Assembly: GCF_000425805.1 (NCBI RefSeq)
Contig: NZ_KE384456.1
Span: forward strand, 1 to 64,000
Length of the DNA: 64,000 nt
Direction of reading: 5' to 3'
Source of the DNA: Pseudomonas vranovensis DSM 16006
Lineage (GTDB): Bacteria; Pseudomonadota; Gammaproteobacteria; Pseudomonadales; Pseudomonadaceae
Program-made: the position numbers and the translations under genes
Part shown: positions 1 through 8,540 of the stretch, piece after piece
Position numbering within the stretch: the first letter of the stretch is position 1
Layout of the letters: the number at the start of each line of letters is the position of its first letter
The notes under the pieces: model-generated
Told to the model about the DNA's origin: nothing
What the model saw: the letters and a program-made list of their open reading frames with translations, nothing else
The model's database searches: none

Positions 1-1653
1 CGTGACGTCGAAATCCGCGCAGCCCGCGGCAACAAGCTCACCGCCAAAAGCTGGCTGACTGAAGCCCCGCTGCGCATGCTGATGAACAACCTCGACCCGG
101 AAGTGGCAGAGAACCCCAAGGAGCTGGTGGTTTATGGCGGCATCGGCCGCGCTGCACGCAACTGGGAGTGCTACGACAAGATCGTCGAGAGCCTCACCAA
201 CCTGAACGACGACGAAACCCTGCTGGTGCAGTCGGGCAAGCCGGTCGGCGTGTTCAAGACCCACAGCAACGCCCCGCGCGTGCTGATCGCCAACTCCAAC
301 CTGGTGCCGCACTGGGCCAACTGGGAACACTTCAACGAACTGGATGCCAAGGGCCTGGCCATGTACGGCCAGATGACCGCCGGCAGCTGGATCTACATCG
401 GCAGCCAGGGCATCGTCCAGGGCACCTACGAAACCTTCGTCGAAGCCGGTCGCCAGCACTACAACGGCAGCCTCAAGGGCAAGTGGGTACTGACCGCAGG
501 CCTGGGCGGCATGGGCGGTGCCCAGCCACTGGCCGCGACCCTGGCCGGTGCCTGCTCGCTGAACATCGAATGCCAGCAGAGCCGCATCGACTTCCGCCTG
601 AGCAGCCGCTATGTCGACGAGCAAGCCAAGGACCTGGACGACGCCCTGGCCCGTATCGCCAAGTACACCGCCGAAGGCAAGGCCATCTCCATCGCCCTGC
701 TGGGCAACGCCGCCGAAATCCTGCCGGAACTGGTCAAGCGTGGCGTGCGTCCCGACATGGTCACCGACCAGACCAGCGCCCACGACCCACTGAACGGCTA
801 CCTGCCAGCCGGCTGGACCTGGGAACAGTACCGCGACCGCGCCCAGACCGACCCGGCTGCCGTGGTCAAGGCTGCCAAGCAATCGATGGCCGTACACGTC
901 CAGGCCATGCTCGATTTCCAGAAGCAGGGCATCCCGACCTTCGACTATGGCAACAACATTCGCCAGATGGCCAAGGAAGAAGGCGTCAGCAATGCCTTTG
1001 ACTTCCCGGGTTTCGTACCGGCCTACATCCGTCCGCTGTTCTGCCGCGGTATCGGTCCGTTCCGCTGGGCGGCACTGTCGGGCAACGCTGAAGACATCTA
1101 CAAGACCGACGCCAAGGTCAAGGAACTGATCGCCGACGACGCCCACCTGCACAACTGGCTGGACATGGCGCGCGAGCGCATCAGCTTCCAGGGACTGCCG
1201 GCACGTATCTGCTGGGTTGGCCTGGGCCTGCGCGCCAAACTGGGCCTGGCCTTCAACGAAATGGTCCGCAGCGGCGAGCTGTCGGCGCCGATCGTCATCG
1301 GCCGCGACCACCTGGACTCGGGCTCGGTGTCCAGCCCCAACCGCGAGACCGAGTCGATGCAGGATGGCTCCGACGCCGTCTCCGACTGGCCACTGCTCAA
1401 CGCCCTGCTCAATACCGCCAGCGGCGCGACCTGGGTTTCGCTGCACCACGGTGGCGGCGTCGGCATGGGCTTCTCCCAGCACTCGGGCATGGTGATCGTC
1501 TGCGACGGTACCGATGAAGCGGCCGAGCGTATCGCTCGCGTACTGCACAACGACCCGGCCACCGGCGTCATGCGTCACGCCGATGCCGGCTACCAGATCG
1601 CCATCGACTGCGCCAAGGAACAAGGCTTGAACCTGCCGATGATCACAGGCTGA
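1..1653 (+). CDS. hutU: Urocanate hydratase (urocanase), 5' end missing
   Basis: Second enzyme of histidine degradation: it hydrates urocanate to imidazolone propionate in the cytoplasm using tightly bound NAD+. The open frame runs from base 1 without a start codon, so about 7-10 N-terminal residues lie outside the window and 550 are visible. The family signatures VVYGGIGRAARNWECYD and GGGVGMGFSQHSGMV are intact, as is the conserved FCRGIGPFRW segment that holds the catalytic-region cysteine. An in-frame ATG at 76 would cut off the conserved RDVEIRAARGNKLTAKSW segment, so it is not the real start. hutH follows 67 bases downstream on the same strand, and the two are probably in one operon. Whether HutC operators exist upstream cannot be seen here. 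Confidence 0.97.
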   Translation, partial: RDVEIRAARGNKLTAKSWLTEAPLRMLMNNLDPEVAENPKELVVYGGIGRAARNWECYDKIVESLTNLNDDETLLVQSGKPVGVFKTHSNAPRVLIANSNLVPHWANWEHFNELDAKGLAMYGQMTAGSWIYIGSQGIVQGTYETFVEAGRQHYNGSLKGKWVLTAGLGGMGGAQPLAATLAGACSLNIECQQSRIDFRLSSRYVDEQAKDLDDALARIAKYTAEGKAISIALLGNAAEILPELVKRGVRPDMVTDQTSAHDPLNGYLPAGWTWEQYRDRAQTDPAAVVKAAKQSMAVHVQAMLDFQKQGIPTFDYGNNIRQMAKEEGVSNAFDFPGFVPAYIRPLFCRGIGPFRWAALSGNAEDIYKTDAKVKELIADDAHLHNWLDMARERISFQGLPARICWVGLGLRAKLGLAFNEMVRSGELSAPIVIGRDHLDSGSVSSPNRETESMQDGSDAVSDWPLLNALLNTASGATWVSLHHGGGVGMGFSQHSGMVIVCDGTDEAAERIARVLHNDPATGVMRHADAGYQIAIDCAKEQGLNLPMITG

Positions 1654-1720
1654 TCTTCGCCAATTGGTTGATACTGATATCTATGCAGGCGAATACGCCT
1701 CACGAGTACGGAGCATTAAC

Positions 1721-3253
1721 GTGACTGAATTGACCCTGAAGCCCGGCACCCTGACCCTGGCTCAGCTGCGTGCGATCTACAAGCAGCCGGTAAAACTCAA
1801 GCTGGATGCCAGCGCCGATCAGCAGATCGATGCCAGCGTCGCTTGTGTCGAGCAGATCCTGGCGGAAAACCGCACCGCCTACGGCATCAACACCGGGTTC
1901 GGCCTGCTGGCCTCGACCCGCATCGCCAGCCACGACCTGGAAAACCTGCAGCGCTCGCTGGTGCTGTCCCACGCCGCTGGTGTAGGCGCGCCAATCGATG
2001 ACGCCCTGGTGCGCCTGATCATGGTGCTCAAGGTCAACAGCCTGAGCCGTGGTTTCTCCGGCATCCGTCGCAAGGTCATCGATGCGCTGATCGCCCTGAT
2101 CAACGCCGAGGTGTACCCGCACATCCCATTGAAAGGTTCGGTAGGCGCATCCGGCGACCTGGCGCCACTGGCGCACATGTCGCTGGTGCTGCTCGGCGAA
2201 GGCAAGGCCCGCCACAACGGCCAGTGGCTGCCGGCCACCGAAGCCCTTGCGGTTGCCGGCCTTGAGCCGCTGACCCTGGCGGCCAAGGAAGGTCTGGCCC
2301 TGCTCAACGGCACCCAGGCGTCCACCGCCTTTGCCCTGCGCGGCCTGTTCGAAGGTGAAGACCTGTTCGCCGCCGCCATGTCGGTCGGTGCCCTGACGGT
2401 TGAAGCAGTATTGGGTTCGCGCTCGCCGTTCGATGCCCGTATCCATGAGGCCCGTGGCCAGCGCGGCCAGATCGACGCCGCCGCCTGCTACCGCGACCTG
2501 CTCGGTGACGGCAGCGAAGTCTCGGCTTCGCACCAGAACTGCGGCAAGGTGCAGGACCCGTACTCCCTGCGCTGCCAACCACAAGTCATGGGTGCCTGCC
2601 TGACCCAGTTCCGTCAGGCAGCCGAAGTGCTGGTGGTCGAGGCCAACGCCGTATCCGACAACCCGCTGGTATTTGCCAAAGAAGGTGATGTGATCTCCGG
2701 CGGCAACTTCCACGCCGAGCCTGTGGCCATGGCGGCTGACAACATGGCCTTGGCCATTGCCGAGATCGGTTCGCTCAGCGAGCGCCGCATCTCGCTGATG
2801 ATGGACAAGCACATGTCCCAGTTGCCGCCGTTCCTGGTGGCCAATGGTGGCGTCAACTCGGGCTTCATGATCGCCCAGGTGACCGCTGCTGCACTGGCCA
2901 GCGAGAACAAGGCCCTGGCCCACCCGCACAGCGTCGACAGCCTGCCGACCTCGGCCAACCAGGAAGACCACGTGTCGATGGCCCCGGCTGCCGGCAAGCG
3001 CCTGTGGGAAATGAGCGACAACGTGCGCGGCATTCTGGCCGTGGAGTGGCTGGCTGCCTGCCAGGGCCTGGACCTGCGCGAAGGCCTGAAAACCTCGCAA
3101 AAGCTCGAACAAGCCCGCCAGACCCTGCGCAGCAAGGTCGCCTACTACGAGAAAGACCGCTTCTTCGCCCCGGACATCGAGGCGGCAATCGCCCTGTTGG
3201 CCGAAGGTCACCTGACCGGCCTGCTGCCGGCCAAGGTCCTGCCTAGCCTGTGA
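1721..3253 (+). CDS. hutH: Histidine ammonia-lyase
   Basis: First enzyme of histidine utilisation: it eliminates ammonia from L-histidine to give trans-urocanate. The protein is 510 residues from the GTG at 1721, the usual length for Pseudomonas HutH. A start at 1664 would add 19 residues unlike the family, and the GTG is preceded by an ACGGAG ribosome site. The tripeptide Ala143-Ser144-Gly145 in GSVGASGDLAPLAHMS is the source of the self-formed MIO electrophile. The conserved YGINTGFG and SADNPLV-like (VSDNPLVF) segments are also present. It lies between hutU and the transporter in the hut operon. A pair of hairpins follows the stop codon. Confidence 0.98.
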   Translation: MTELTLKPGTLTLAQLRAIYKQPVKLKLDASADQQIDASVACVEQILAENRTAYGINTGFGLLASTRIASHDLENLQRSLVLSHAAGVGAPIDDALVRLIMVLKVNSLSRGFSGIRRKVIDALIALINAEVYPHIPLKGSVGASGDLAPLAHMSLVLLGEGKARHNGQWLPATEALAVAGLEPLTLAAKEGLALLNGTQASTAFALRGLFEGEDLFAAAMSVGALTVEAVLGSRSPFDARIHEARGQRGQIDAAACYRDLLGDGSEVSASHQNCGKVQDPYSLRCQPQVMGACLTQFRQAAEVLVVEANAVSDNPLVFAKEGDVISGGNFHAEPVAMAADNMALAIAEIGSLSERRISLMMDKHMSQLPPFLVANGGVNSGFMIAQVTAAALASENKALAHPHSVDSLPTSANQEDHVSMAPAAGKRLWEMSDNVRGILAVEWLAACQGLDLREGLKTSQKLEQARQTLRSKVAYYEKDRFFAPDIEAAIALLAEGHLTGLLPAKVLPSL

Positions 3254-3258
3254 ACCTC

Positions 3259-3316
3259 GGGCTGGCCATCGTGCCAGCCACCTGCCGCACGGACCTTCAT
3301 CGGTCCGTGCCGCTTT
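3259..3316 (+). terminator. Two tandem stem-loops between hutH and the transporter gene
   Basis: Two hairpins sit in the 90-base gap. One has arms GGCTGGC and GCCAGCC (3260-3279). The other has arms GCACGGACC and GGTCCGTGC (3287-3310) and is followed by CGCTTTTCGC. The second looks like a weak intrinsic terminator or attenuator inside the operon, but it could equally be an mRNA-stability element. Confidence 0.45.
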
Positions 3317-3343
3317 TCGCCTACAACAAAAACAGGACGCGAA

Positions 3344-4756
3344 ATGCACACTCAAGCACAAGGACTCACGCGCGGATTGAACGCGCGTCATATTCGCTTC
3401 ATGGCATTGGGATCGGCGATCGGAACCGGTCTGTTCTACGGTTCTGCCTCGGCCATCCAGATGGCCGGCCCGGCCGTATTGCTGGCCTATCTGATTGGGG
3501 GCGCCGCGGTCTTCATGGTCATGCGCGCGCTGGGTGAAATGGCCGTACACAACCCGGTGTCCGGCTCTTTCGGCCAGTACGCCAACACCTACCTGGGGCC
3601 GATGTCCGGGTTCATCCTGGGGTGGACCTACGCCTTTGAAATGATCATCGTCTGCCTGGCCGACGTCACGGCGTTCGGCATCTATATGGGCTTCTGGTTT
3701 CCGGAGGTGGCCCGCTGGATCTGGGTGCTGGGCATTGTCTTCCTGATCGGCGGCCTGAACCTGTGCAACGTCAAGGTGTTTGGCGAGATGGAATTCTGGC
3801 TGTCCTTGCTCAAGGTCGGTGCCATCGTTGCAATGATCCTGGCCGGTTTCGGCATCATGGCGTTCGGGCTGAGCAATGCCGATGCCGGAAACGTGGTGGG
3901 CGTCAGTAACCTGTTCGAGCATGGCGGTTTCATGCCCAATGGCATCGGCGGCCTGATCGCCTCGTTTGCCGTGGTGATGTTCGCCTTCGGCGGCATCGAA
4001 ATCATCGGCATCACCGCCGGCGAGGCCAAGGATCCGCAGCGCGTCATCCCCAAGGCGATCAACGCCGTGCCGCTGCGCATCCTGCTGTTCTACATCCTCA
4101 CCTTGTTCGTGCTGATGTGCCTGTACCCATGGCCACAGATCGGCAGCCAGGGCAGCCCGTTCGTGCAGATCTTCAGCAACCTGGGCATCGGCTCGGCGGC
4201 GACTGTGCTGAACATCGTGGTGATTTCGGCAGCGGTATCGGCCATCAACAGTGACATCTTCGGTGCCGGTCGGATGATGTACGGCCTGGCACAGCAAGGC
4301 CATGCACCCAAAGGCTTCGCCAAGATTTCCCGTCACGGCGTACCGTGGATGACCGTGATGGTCATGGGCGCCGCCCTGCTCGGGGGTGTGGTGCTCAACT
4401 ACTTGATCCCGGAAAACGTGTTCCTGCTGATTGCCTCGATCGCCACCTTTGCTACTGTCTGGGTCTGGCTGATGATTCTGGTGACCCAGGTTGCCATGCG
4501 CCGCAGCATGAGCCGTGAAGAGGTGGCCCAGCTCAAGTTCCCGGTGCCGTTCTGGCCATACGGGCCGGCAGCGGCAATTGCCTTCATGCTGTTCGTGTTC
4601 GGCGTGCTCGGTTACTTCCCTGATACTCAGGCAGCGTTGCTGGTGGGCGTGGTCTGGGTGCTGTTCCTGGTCGCTTCCTACCTGCTGTGGTGCAAGCCGC
4701 GGGCAGCCAAGGGCGAATTGCCGCTGGCCCAGGATCCTTCTCAATCTCACCGCTAA
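3344..4756 (+). CDS. hutT: Histidine transporter, APC family amino acid permease
   Basis: Inner-membrane amino acid:cation symporter of the APC superfamily (AAT/ProY-like group), 470 residues with about 12 hydrophobic segments. The N-terminus has the family signature RHIRFMALGSAIGTGLFYGS, where the GSAIGTG loop in TM1 binds substrate. The charged loop FGGIEIIGITAGEAKDP after the central helices is also typical. Its position between hutH and hutI makes histidine (or urocanate) the probable substrate. The family alone cannot separate histidine from proline or aromatic amino acids. The ATG at 3344 follows an AACAGGACGCGAA ribosome site. Confidence 0.9.
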   Translation: MHTQAQGLTRGLNARHIRFMALGSAIGTGLFYGSASAIQMAGPAVLLAYLIGGAAVFMVMRALGEMAVHNPVSGSFGQYANTYLGPMSGFILGWTYAFEMIIVCLADVTAFGIYMGFWFPEVARWIWVLGIVFLIGGLNLCNVKVFGEMEFWLSLLKVGAIVAMILAGFGIMAFGLSNADAGNVVGVSNLFEHGGFMPNGIGGLIASFAVVMFAFGGIEIIGITAGEAKDPQRVIPKAINAVPLRILLFYILTLFVLMCLYPWPQIGSQGSPFVQIFSNLGIGSAATVLNIVVISAAVSAINSDIFGAGRMMYGLAQQGHAPKGFAKISRHGVPWMTVMVMGAALLGGVVLNYLIPENVFLLIASIATFATVWVWLMILVTQVAMRRSMSREEVAQLKFPVPFWPYGPAAAIAFMLFVFGVLGYFPDTQAALLVGVVWVLFLVASYLLWCKPRAAKGELPLAQDPSQSHR

Positions 4757-4771
4757 CAACGGAGACACTCC

Positions 4772-5977
4772 ATGAAAACCCTCTGGCAGCACTGCCATGT
4801 GGCGAGCATGGCCCAAGGCAGCTATTCGATCATCGAGGATGCGGCGATAGTCACCAGCGCCGGCCACATCGAGTGGATCGGCCCGCGCCAGGCGCTACCG
4901 GCCATTACCGCTGACAGAACCGTGGACCTGGGCGGTGCCTGGGTCACGCCGGGGCTGATCGACTGCCACACCCACGCGGTGTTCGGTGGCAATCGCAGCG
5001 GCGAGTTCGAGCAGCGCCTCCAAGGCGTGAGCTACGCTGAGATCGCCGCCCAGGGCGGCGGCATTGCCAGCACCGTGCGGGCTACCCGCGCAGCCAGCGA
5101 AGATGAGCTGTTCGCCAGTGCCCGCCAGCGGGTGCAGGCGCTGATGCGCGATGGCGTGACCACCCTTGAGGTGAAGTCTGGCTACGGCCTGGACCTGGCC
5201 AACGAGCGCAAGATGCTCAAGGTGGCCCGTCGCCTGGGCGAGGAGCTGCCGGTTACCGTGCGCAGCACCTGCCTGGCCGCCCATGCCTTGCCGGCTGAGT
5301 ACAAGGATCGCGCCGACGACTACATCACCCACATCTGCGACGAAATGCTCCCCGCCCTGGCTGCCGAAGGGCTGGTCGATGCCGTGGATGCGTTCTGCGA
5401 GTACCTGGCCTTTTCCCCGGCCCAGGTCGAGCGGGTGTTCATCACGGCCCATGCGCTGAAACTGCCGGTCAAGCTGCACGCCGAGCAACTGTCGTCGCTG
5501 GCGGGCTCGAGCCTGGCCGCGCGATACCAGGCGTTGTCGGCCGATCACCTGGAGTTCATGACCGAAGACGATGCCATCGCCATGGCTGCGTCGGGGACCG
5601 TGGCGGTGTTGCTGCCCGGCGCCTTCTACTTCTTGCGTGAAACCCAGCTGCCGCCCATGGATGCCTTGCGCACGCACGGGGTGAAAATCGCCATCGCCAG
5701 CGACCTCAACCCGGGTACCTCACCAGGGCTGTCGTTGCGACTGATGCTCAACATGGCCTGCACGCTGTTCCGTATGACCCCGGAAGAAGCCCTGGCCGGT
5801 GTTACTCTGCATGCCGCCACGGCCCTGGGCCTGGGCCATAGCCATGGCTCGCTGGAAGTCGGCAAGGTGGCTGACTTTGTCGCCTGGCAGATCGAGCGCC
5901 CGGCAGACCTGTCGTACTGGCTGGGCGGCGACCTGCCCAAGCGGGTGGTGCGCCGGGGCCATGAAATTTTCAACTGA
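4772..5977 (+). CDS. hutI: Imidazolonepropionase
   Basis: Third hut step: it hydrolyses imidazolone propionate to N-formimino-glutamate. This is a metal-dependent amidohydrolase of 401 residues, the usual length. The metal-binding signature GLIDCHTHAVFGGNR is intact, as are the later metal-ligand region LPVKLHAEQLSS and the catalytic-region ASDLNPGTSPG. A good ribosome site (ACGGAG) lies 7 bases before the ATG. The gene is 15 bases after the transporter and 14 before hutG, which fits co-transcription and probably translational coupling. Confidence 0.97.
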   Translation: MKTLWQHCHVASMAQGSYSIIEDAAIVTSAGHIEWIGPRQALPAITADRTVDLGGAWVTPGLIDCHTHAVFGGNRSGEFEQRLQGVSYAEIAAQGGGIASTVRATRAASEDELFASARQRVQALMRDGVTTLEVKSGYGLDLANERKMLKVARRLGEELPVTVRSTCLAAHALPAEYKDRADDYITHICDEMLPALAAEGLVDAVDAFCEYLAFSPAQVERVFITAHALKLPVKLHAEQLSSLAGSSLAARYQALSADHLEFMTEDDAIAMAASGTVAVLLPGAFYFLRETQLPPMDALRTHGVKIAIASDLNPGTSPGLSLRLMLNMACTLFRMTPEEALAGVTLHAATALGLGHSHGSLEVGKVADFVAWQIERPADLSYWLGGDLPKRVVRRGHEIFN

Positions 5978-5991
5978 TTGAAGGAGGGCCT

Positions 5992-6786
5992 ATGGACAAG
6001 GTACTGAGTTTTCACCAGGGCAGCCTGCCGCTGCTGATCAGCATGCCCCATGCCGGTTTGCGCCTGACCCCCGTGGTTAAAGCCGGGCTGGTGGCGCAGG
6101 CGCAAAGCCTGCCGGACACCGACTGGTACATTCCGCAGTTGTACGACTTTGCCCGTGAACTGGGCGCCAGCGTGGTGGCGGCCGAGTACTCGCGCTTTGT
6201 CATCGACCTGAACCGCCCGGACGATGACAAACCCTTGTACGCCGGCGCCACCACCGGGCTGTACCCGGCCACCCTGTTCGAAGGCGAGCCGCTGTTCGAG
6301 GCGGGCAAGGAGCCGTCGGCCGAAGAGCGGGCCGAGTACCTGGAAGGCATCTGGCGTCCTTATCACAACACCATCCGCAGTGAACTGGATCGCCTGAAAA
6401 AGCAGTTCGGTTACGCACTGCTGTGGGATGCCCACTCGATCCGTTCGCATATCCCGCATCTGTTCGACGGCAAGTTGCCGGACTTCAACCTGGGCACCTT
6501 CAACGGCGCCAGTTGTGCTCCGCAGCTGGCCGAGCGCCTGCAAGCGGTTTGCGCCAGGGCCGACCAGTACAGCCACGTGCTCAATGGTCGTTTCAAGGGT
6601 GGGCATATCACCCGTCACTATGGCGACCCGGCCAACAACATCCATGCGGTGCAGCTGGAACTGGCGCAGAGCACCTACATGGAAGAGGTCGAACCGTTCA
6701 AGTACCGCGAAGACCTGGCCCAGCCGACCCAGGTGGTATTGAAGCAGTTGCTGGAGACTATGCTGGCCTGGGGCAAGGCCCACTAG
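5992..6786 (+). CDS. hutG: N-formylglutamate deformylase
   Basis: Last enzyme of the five-step hut pathway used by pseudomonads: it converts N-formyl-L-glutamate to glutamate and formate. HutF, which makes the substrate, would lie outside the window. The protein is 264 residues and is of the FGase type, related to zinc amidohydrolases. Family landmarks include PLLISMPHAG at the N-terminus, YSRFVIDLNRP, LLWDAHSIRSHIP and GRFKGGHITRHYGDP. Start ATG 5992 has a strong AGGAGGG site. It ends the hut operon as seen here, and the next gene (pip) is 87 bases on with its own ribosome site. Confidence 0.96.
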   Translation: MDKVLSFHQGSLPLLISMPHAGLRLTPVVKAGLVAQAQSLPDTDWYIPQLYDFARELGASVVAAEYSRFVIDLNRPDDDKPLYAGATTGLYPATLFEGEPLFEAGKEPSAEERAEYLEGIWRPYHNTIRSELDRLKKQFGYALLWDAHSIRSHIPHLFDGKLPDFNLGTFNGASCAPQLAERLQAVCARADQYSHVLNGRFKGGHITRHYGDPANNIHAVQLELAQSTYMEEVEPFKYREDLAQPTQVVLKQLLETMLAWGKAH

Positions 6787-6873
6787 CGCTGTAGGCGCAG
6801 TGGTGATGATGCTCAAAGCGCAATTCGGGTTTATGATGCCCAACGGCAGAATAATTCCCACACGGAGTGCGTA

Positions 6874-7845
6874 ATGCAGACCTTGTACCCGCAGATCAAA
6901 CCCTACGCCCGGCACGATCTGGCCGTGGAAGCACCGCATGTGCTGTATGTCGACGAGAGCGGTTCGCCGGAAGGTCTGCCGGTGTTGTTCATCCACGGTG
7001 GCCCGGGTGCAGGCTGCGATGCCCAGAGCCGCTGCTACTTCGACCCCAACCTGTACCGGATCATCACCTTCGATCAGCGTGGCTGTGGTCGCTCGACCCC
7101 CCATGCCAGTCTGGAAAACAACACCACCTGGCACCTGGTCGAAGACATCGAGCGCATCCGCAAGCACCTGGGCATCGACAAGTGGGTGCTGTTCGGCGGC
7201 TCCTGGGGTTCGACCCTGGCCCTGGCCTACGCCCAGACCCACCCCGAGCGCGTTCACGGGCTGATTCTGCGCGGCATCTTCCTGTGCCGCCCGCAAGAGA
7301 TCGAGTGGTTCTACCAGGCAGGCGCCAGCCGCCTGTTCCCGGACTATTGGCAGGACTACATTGCCCCGATCCCGGCCGAAGAGCGTGATGACCTGGTCAA
7401 GGCCTTCCACAAGCGCCTGACCGGCAACGACCAGATCGCCCAGATGCACGCCGCCAAGGCGTGGTCCACCTGGGAAGGGCGCACCGCTACCCTGCGGCCC
7501 AACCCGCTGGTGGTCGATCGCTTCTCCGAGCCCCAGCGCGCGCTGTCGATCGCTCGCATCGAGTGTCATTACTTCACCAACAATGCCTTTCTCGAACCCG
7601 ACCAGCTGATCCGCGACATGCCGAAGATCGCCCACCTGCCGGCGGTGATCGTGCATGGCCGCTACGACGTGATCTGCCCGCTGGACAACGCCTGGGAGCT
7701 GCATCAGGCCTGGCCCAACAGCGAACTCAAGGTGATTCGCGACGCCGGCCACGCTGCGTCCGAGCCGGGCATCACCGATGCCCTGGTACGTGCTGCCGAC
7801 CAGATGGCCCGGCGTCTGCTCGATCTGCCATTGGAAGAAGCATGA
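6874..7845 (+). CDS. pip: Proline iminopeptidase
   Basis: Cytoplasmic alpha/beta-hydrolase (peptidase family S33), 323 residues, that releases N-terminal proline from peptides. The nucleophile is Ser110 in GGSWGS, the acid is in HGRYDVICP and the histidine in DAGHAASE. The oxyanion-hole HGGPG motif near residue 46 is intact. CGGAG precedes the ATG. Its stop overlaps the start of dtd (ATGA), so the two are translationally coupled. The same pip-dtd pair is found in other pseudomonads. Confidence 0.95.
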   Translation: MQTLYPQIKPYARHDLAVEAPHVLYVDESGSPEGLPVLFIHGGPGAGCDAQSRCYFDPNLYRIITFDQRGCGRSTPHASLENNTTWHLVEDIERIRKHLGIDKWVLFGGSWGSTLALAYAQTHPERVHGLILRGIFLCRPQEIEWFYQAGASRLFPDYWQDYIAPIPAEERDDLVKAFHKRLTGNDQIAQMHAAKAWSTWEGRTATLRPNPLVVDRFSEPQRALSIARIECHYFTNNAFLEPDQLIRDMPKIAHLPAVIVHGRYDVICPLDNAWELHQAWPNSELKVIRDAGHAASEPGITDALVRAADQMARRLLDLPLEEA

Positions 7846-8279
7846 AGGGTTTGCTGCAACGCGTGCGTGGCGCGCGGGTCGATGTAGAAGGGCAAACCGT
7901 CGGGGCAATCGACCAGGGCCTGCTGGTGCTGGTGGCGGTCGAACCCGGCGACACCCCGGCCCACGCCGACAAGCTGTTGCACAAGCTGCTCAACTACCGG
8001 GTATTCAGCGACCCGCAAGGCAAGATGAACCTGTCGCTCAAGGACATCGGCGGCGGTCTGCTGCTGGTGTCGCAGTTCACCCTGGCCGCCGACACCCAGA
8101 GCGGGCTGCGGCCCAGCTTCTCGACCGCCGCGCCACCGGCACTGGGGGCCGAGTTGTTCGACTACCTGCTGGCCCAGGCCAGGCTCAAACATGAAACGGT
8201 TGCCAGTGGCCAATTTGGTGCAGACATGCAAGTGCATCTGGTCAATGATGGCCCCGTAACATTTATGTTACAAATCTGA
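7842..8279 (+). CDS. dtd: D-aminoacyl-tRNA deacylase
   Basis: Removes D-amino acids and glycine wrongly attached to tRNA. The protein is 145 residues, the normal size. The active-site SQFTLAAD (SQxTL) and the cross-subunit Gly-cisPro region NDGPVTF are both present. The ATG at 7842 overlaps the pip stop codon by four bases. A rho-independent terminator follows directly, so pip-dtd looks like a closed two-gene operon. Confidence 0.97.
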   Translation: MKGLLQRVRGARVDVEGQTVGAIDQGLLVLVAVEPGDTPAHADKLLHKLLNYRVFSDPQGKMNLSLKDIGGGLLLVSQFTLAADTQSGLRPSFSTAAPPALGAELFDYLLAQARLKHETVASGQFGADMQVHLVNDGPVTFMLQI

Positions 8280-8282
8280 TGG

Positions 8283-8320
8283 CAAAAAACCCCTGTTTGT
8301 AGGAAAACAAGGGGTTTTGT
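8283..8320 (+). terminator. Rho-independent terminator after dtd
   Basis: An imperfect stem (AAAACCCC-TGTTT paired with AAACAAGGGGTTTT) encloses a short loop. It starts four bases after the dtd stop and ends in a T-run. Confidence 0.8.
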
Positions 8321-8540
8321 GGCAGAAATAGTTTGTTTGGCCTGATGCGTTGTAACGCAGCCTGCTGGATAATCGCGCGCTATTGGGCCTGCGTTCGTGG
8401 GTTCGTTTCACTCTGACTTGAGACTGTCTGGAACCGTTTGGGGAATCATTGCGCCCTTTCGGAGTCCGAACAGTGCTCGCCAACCTGGCATTTGTCGCTG
8501 GCCGTTGGTTCTTTAGATCTGTTTTCGGCGAGGGTTGCTC

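Noticed and set aside
1700..4867. Very long antisense frame (over 1000 codons) opposite hutH and the transporter gene
   Set aside because: Composition is that of a GC-rich shadow frame (many His/Gln/Arg), with no domain and three well-recognised genes on the other strand.
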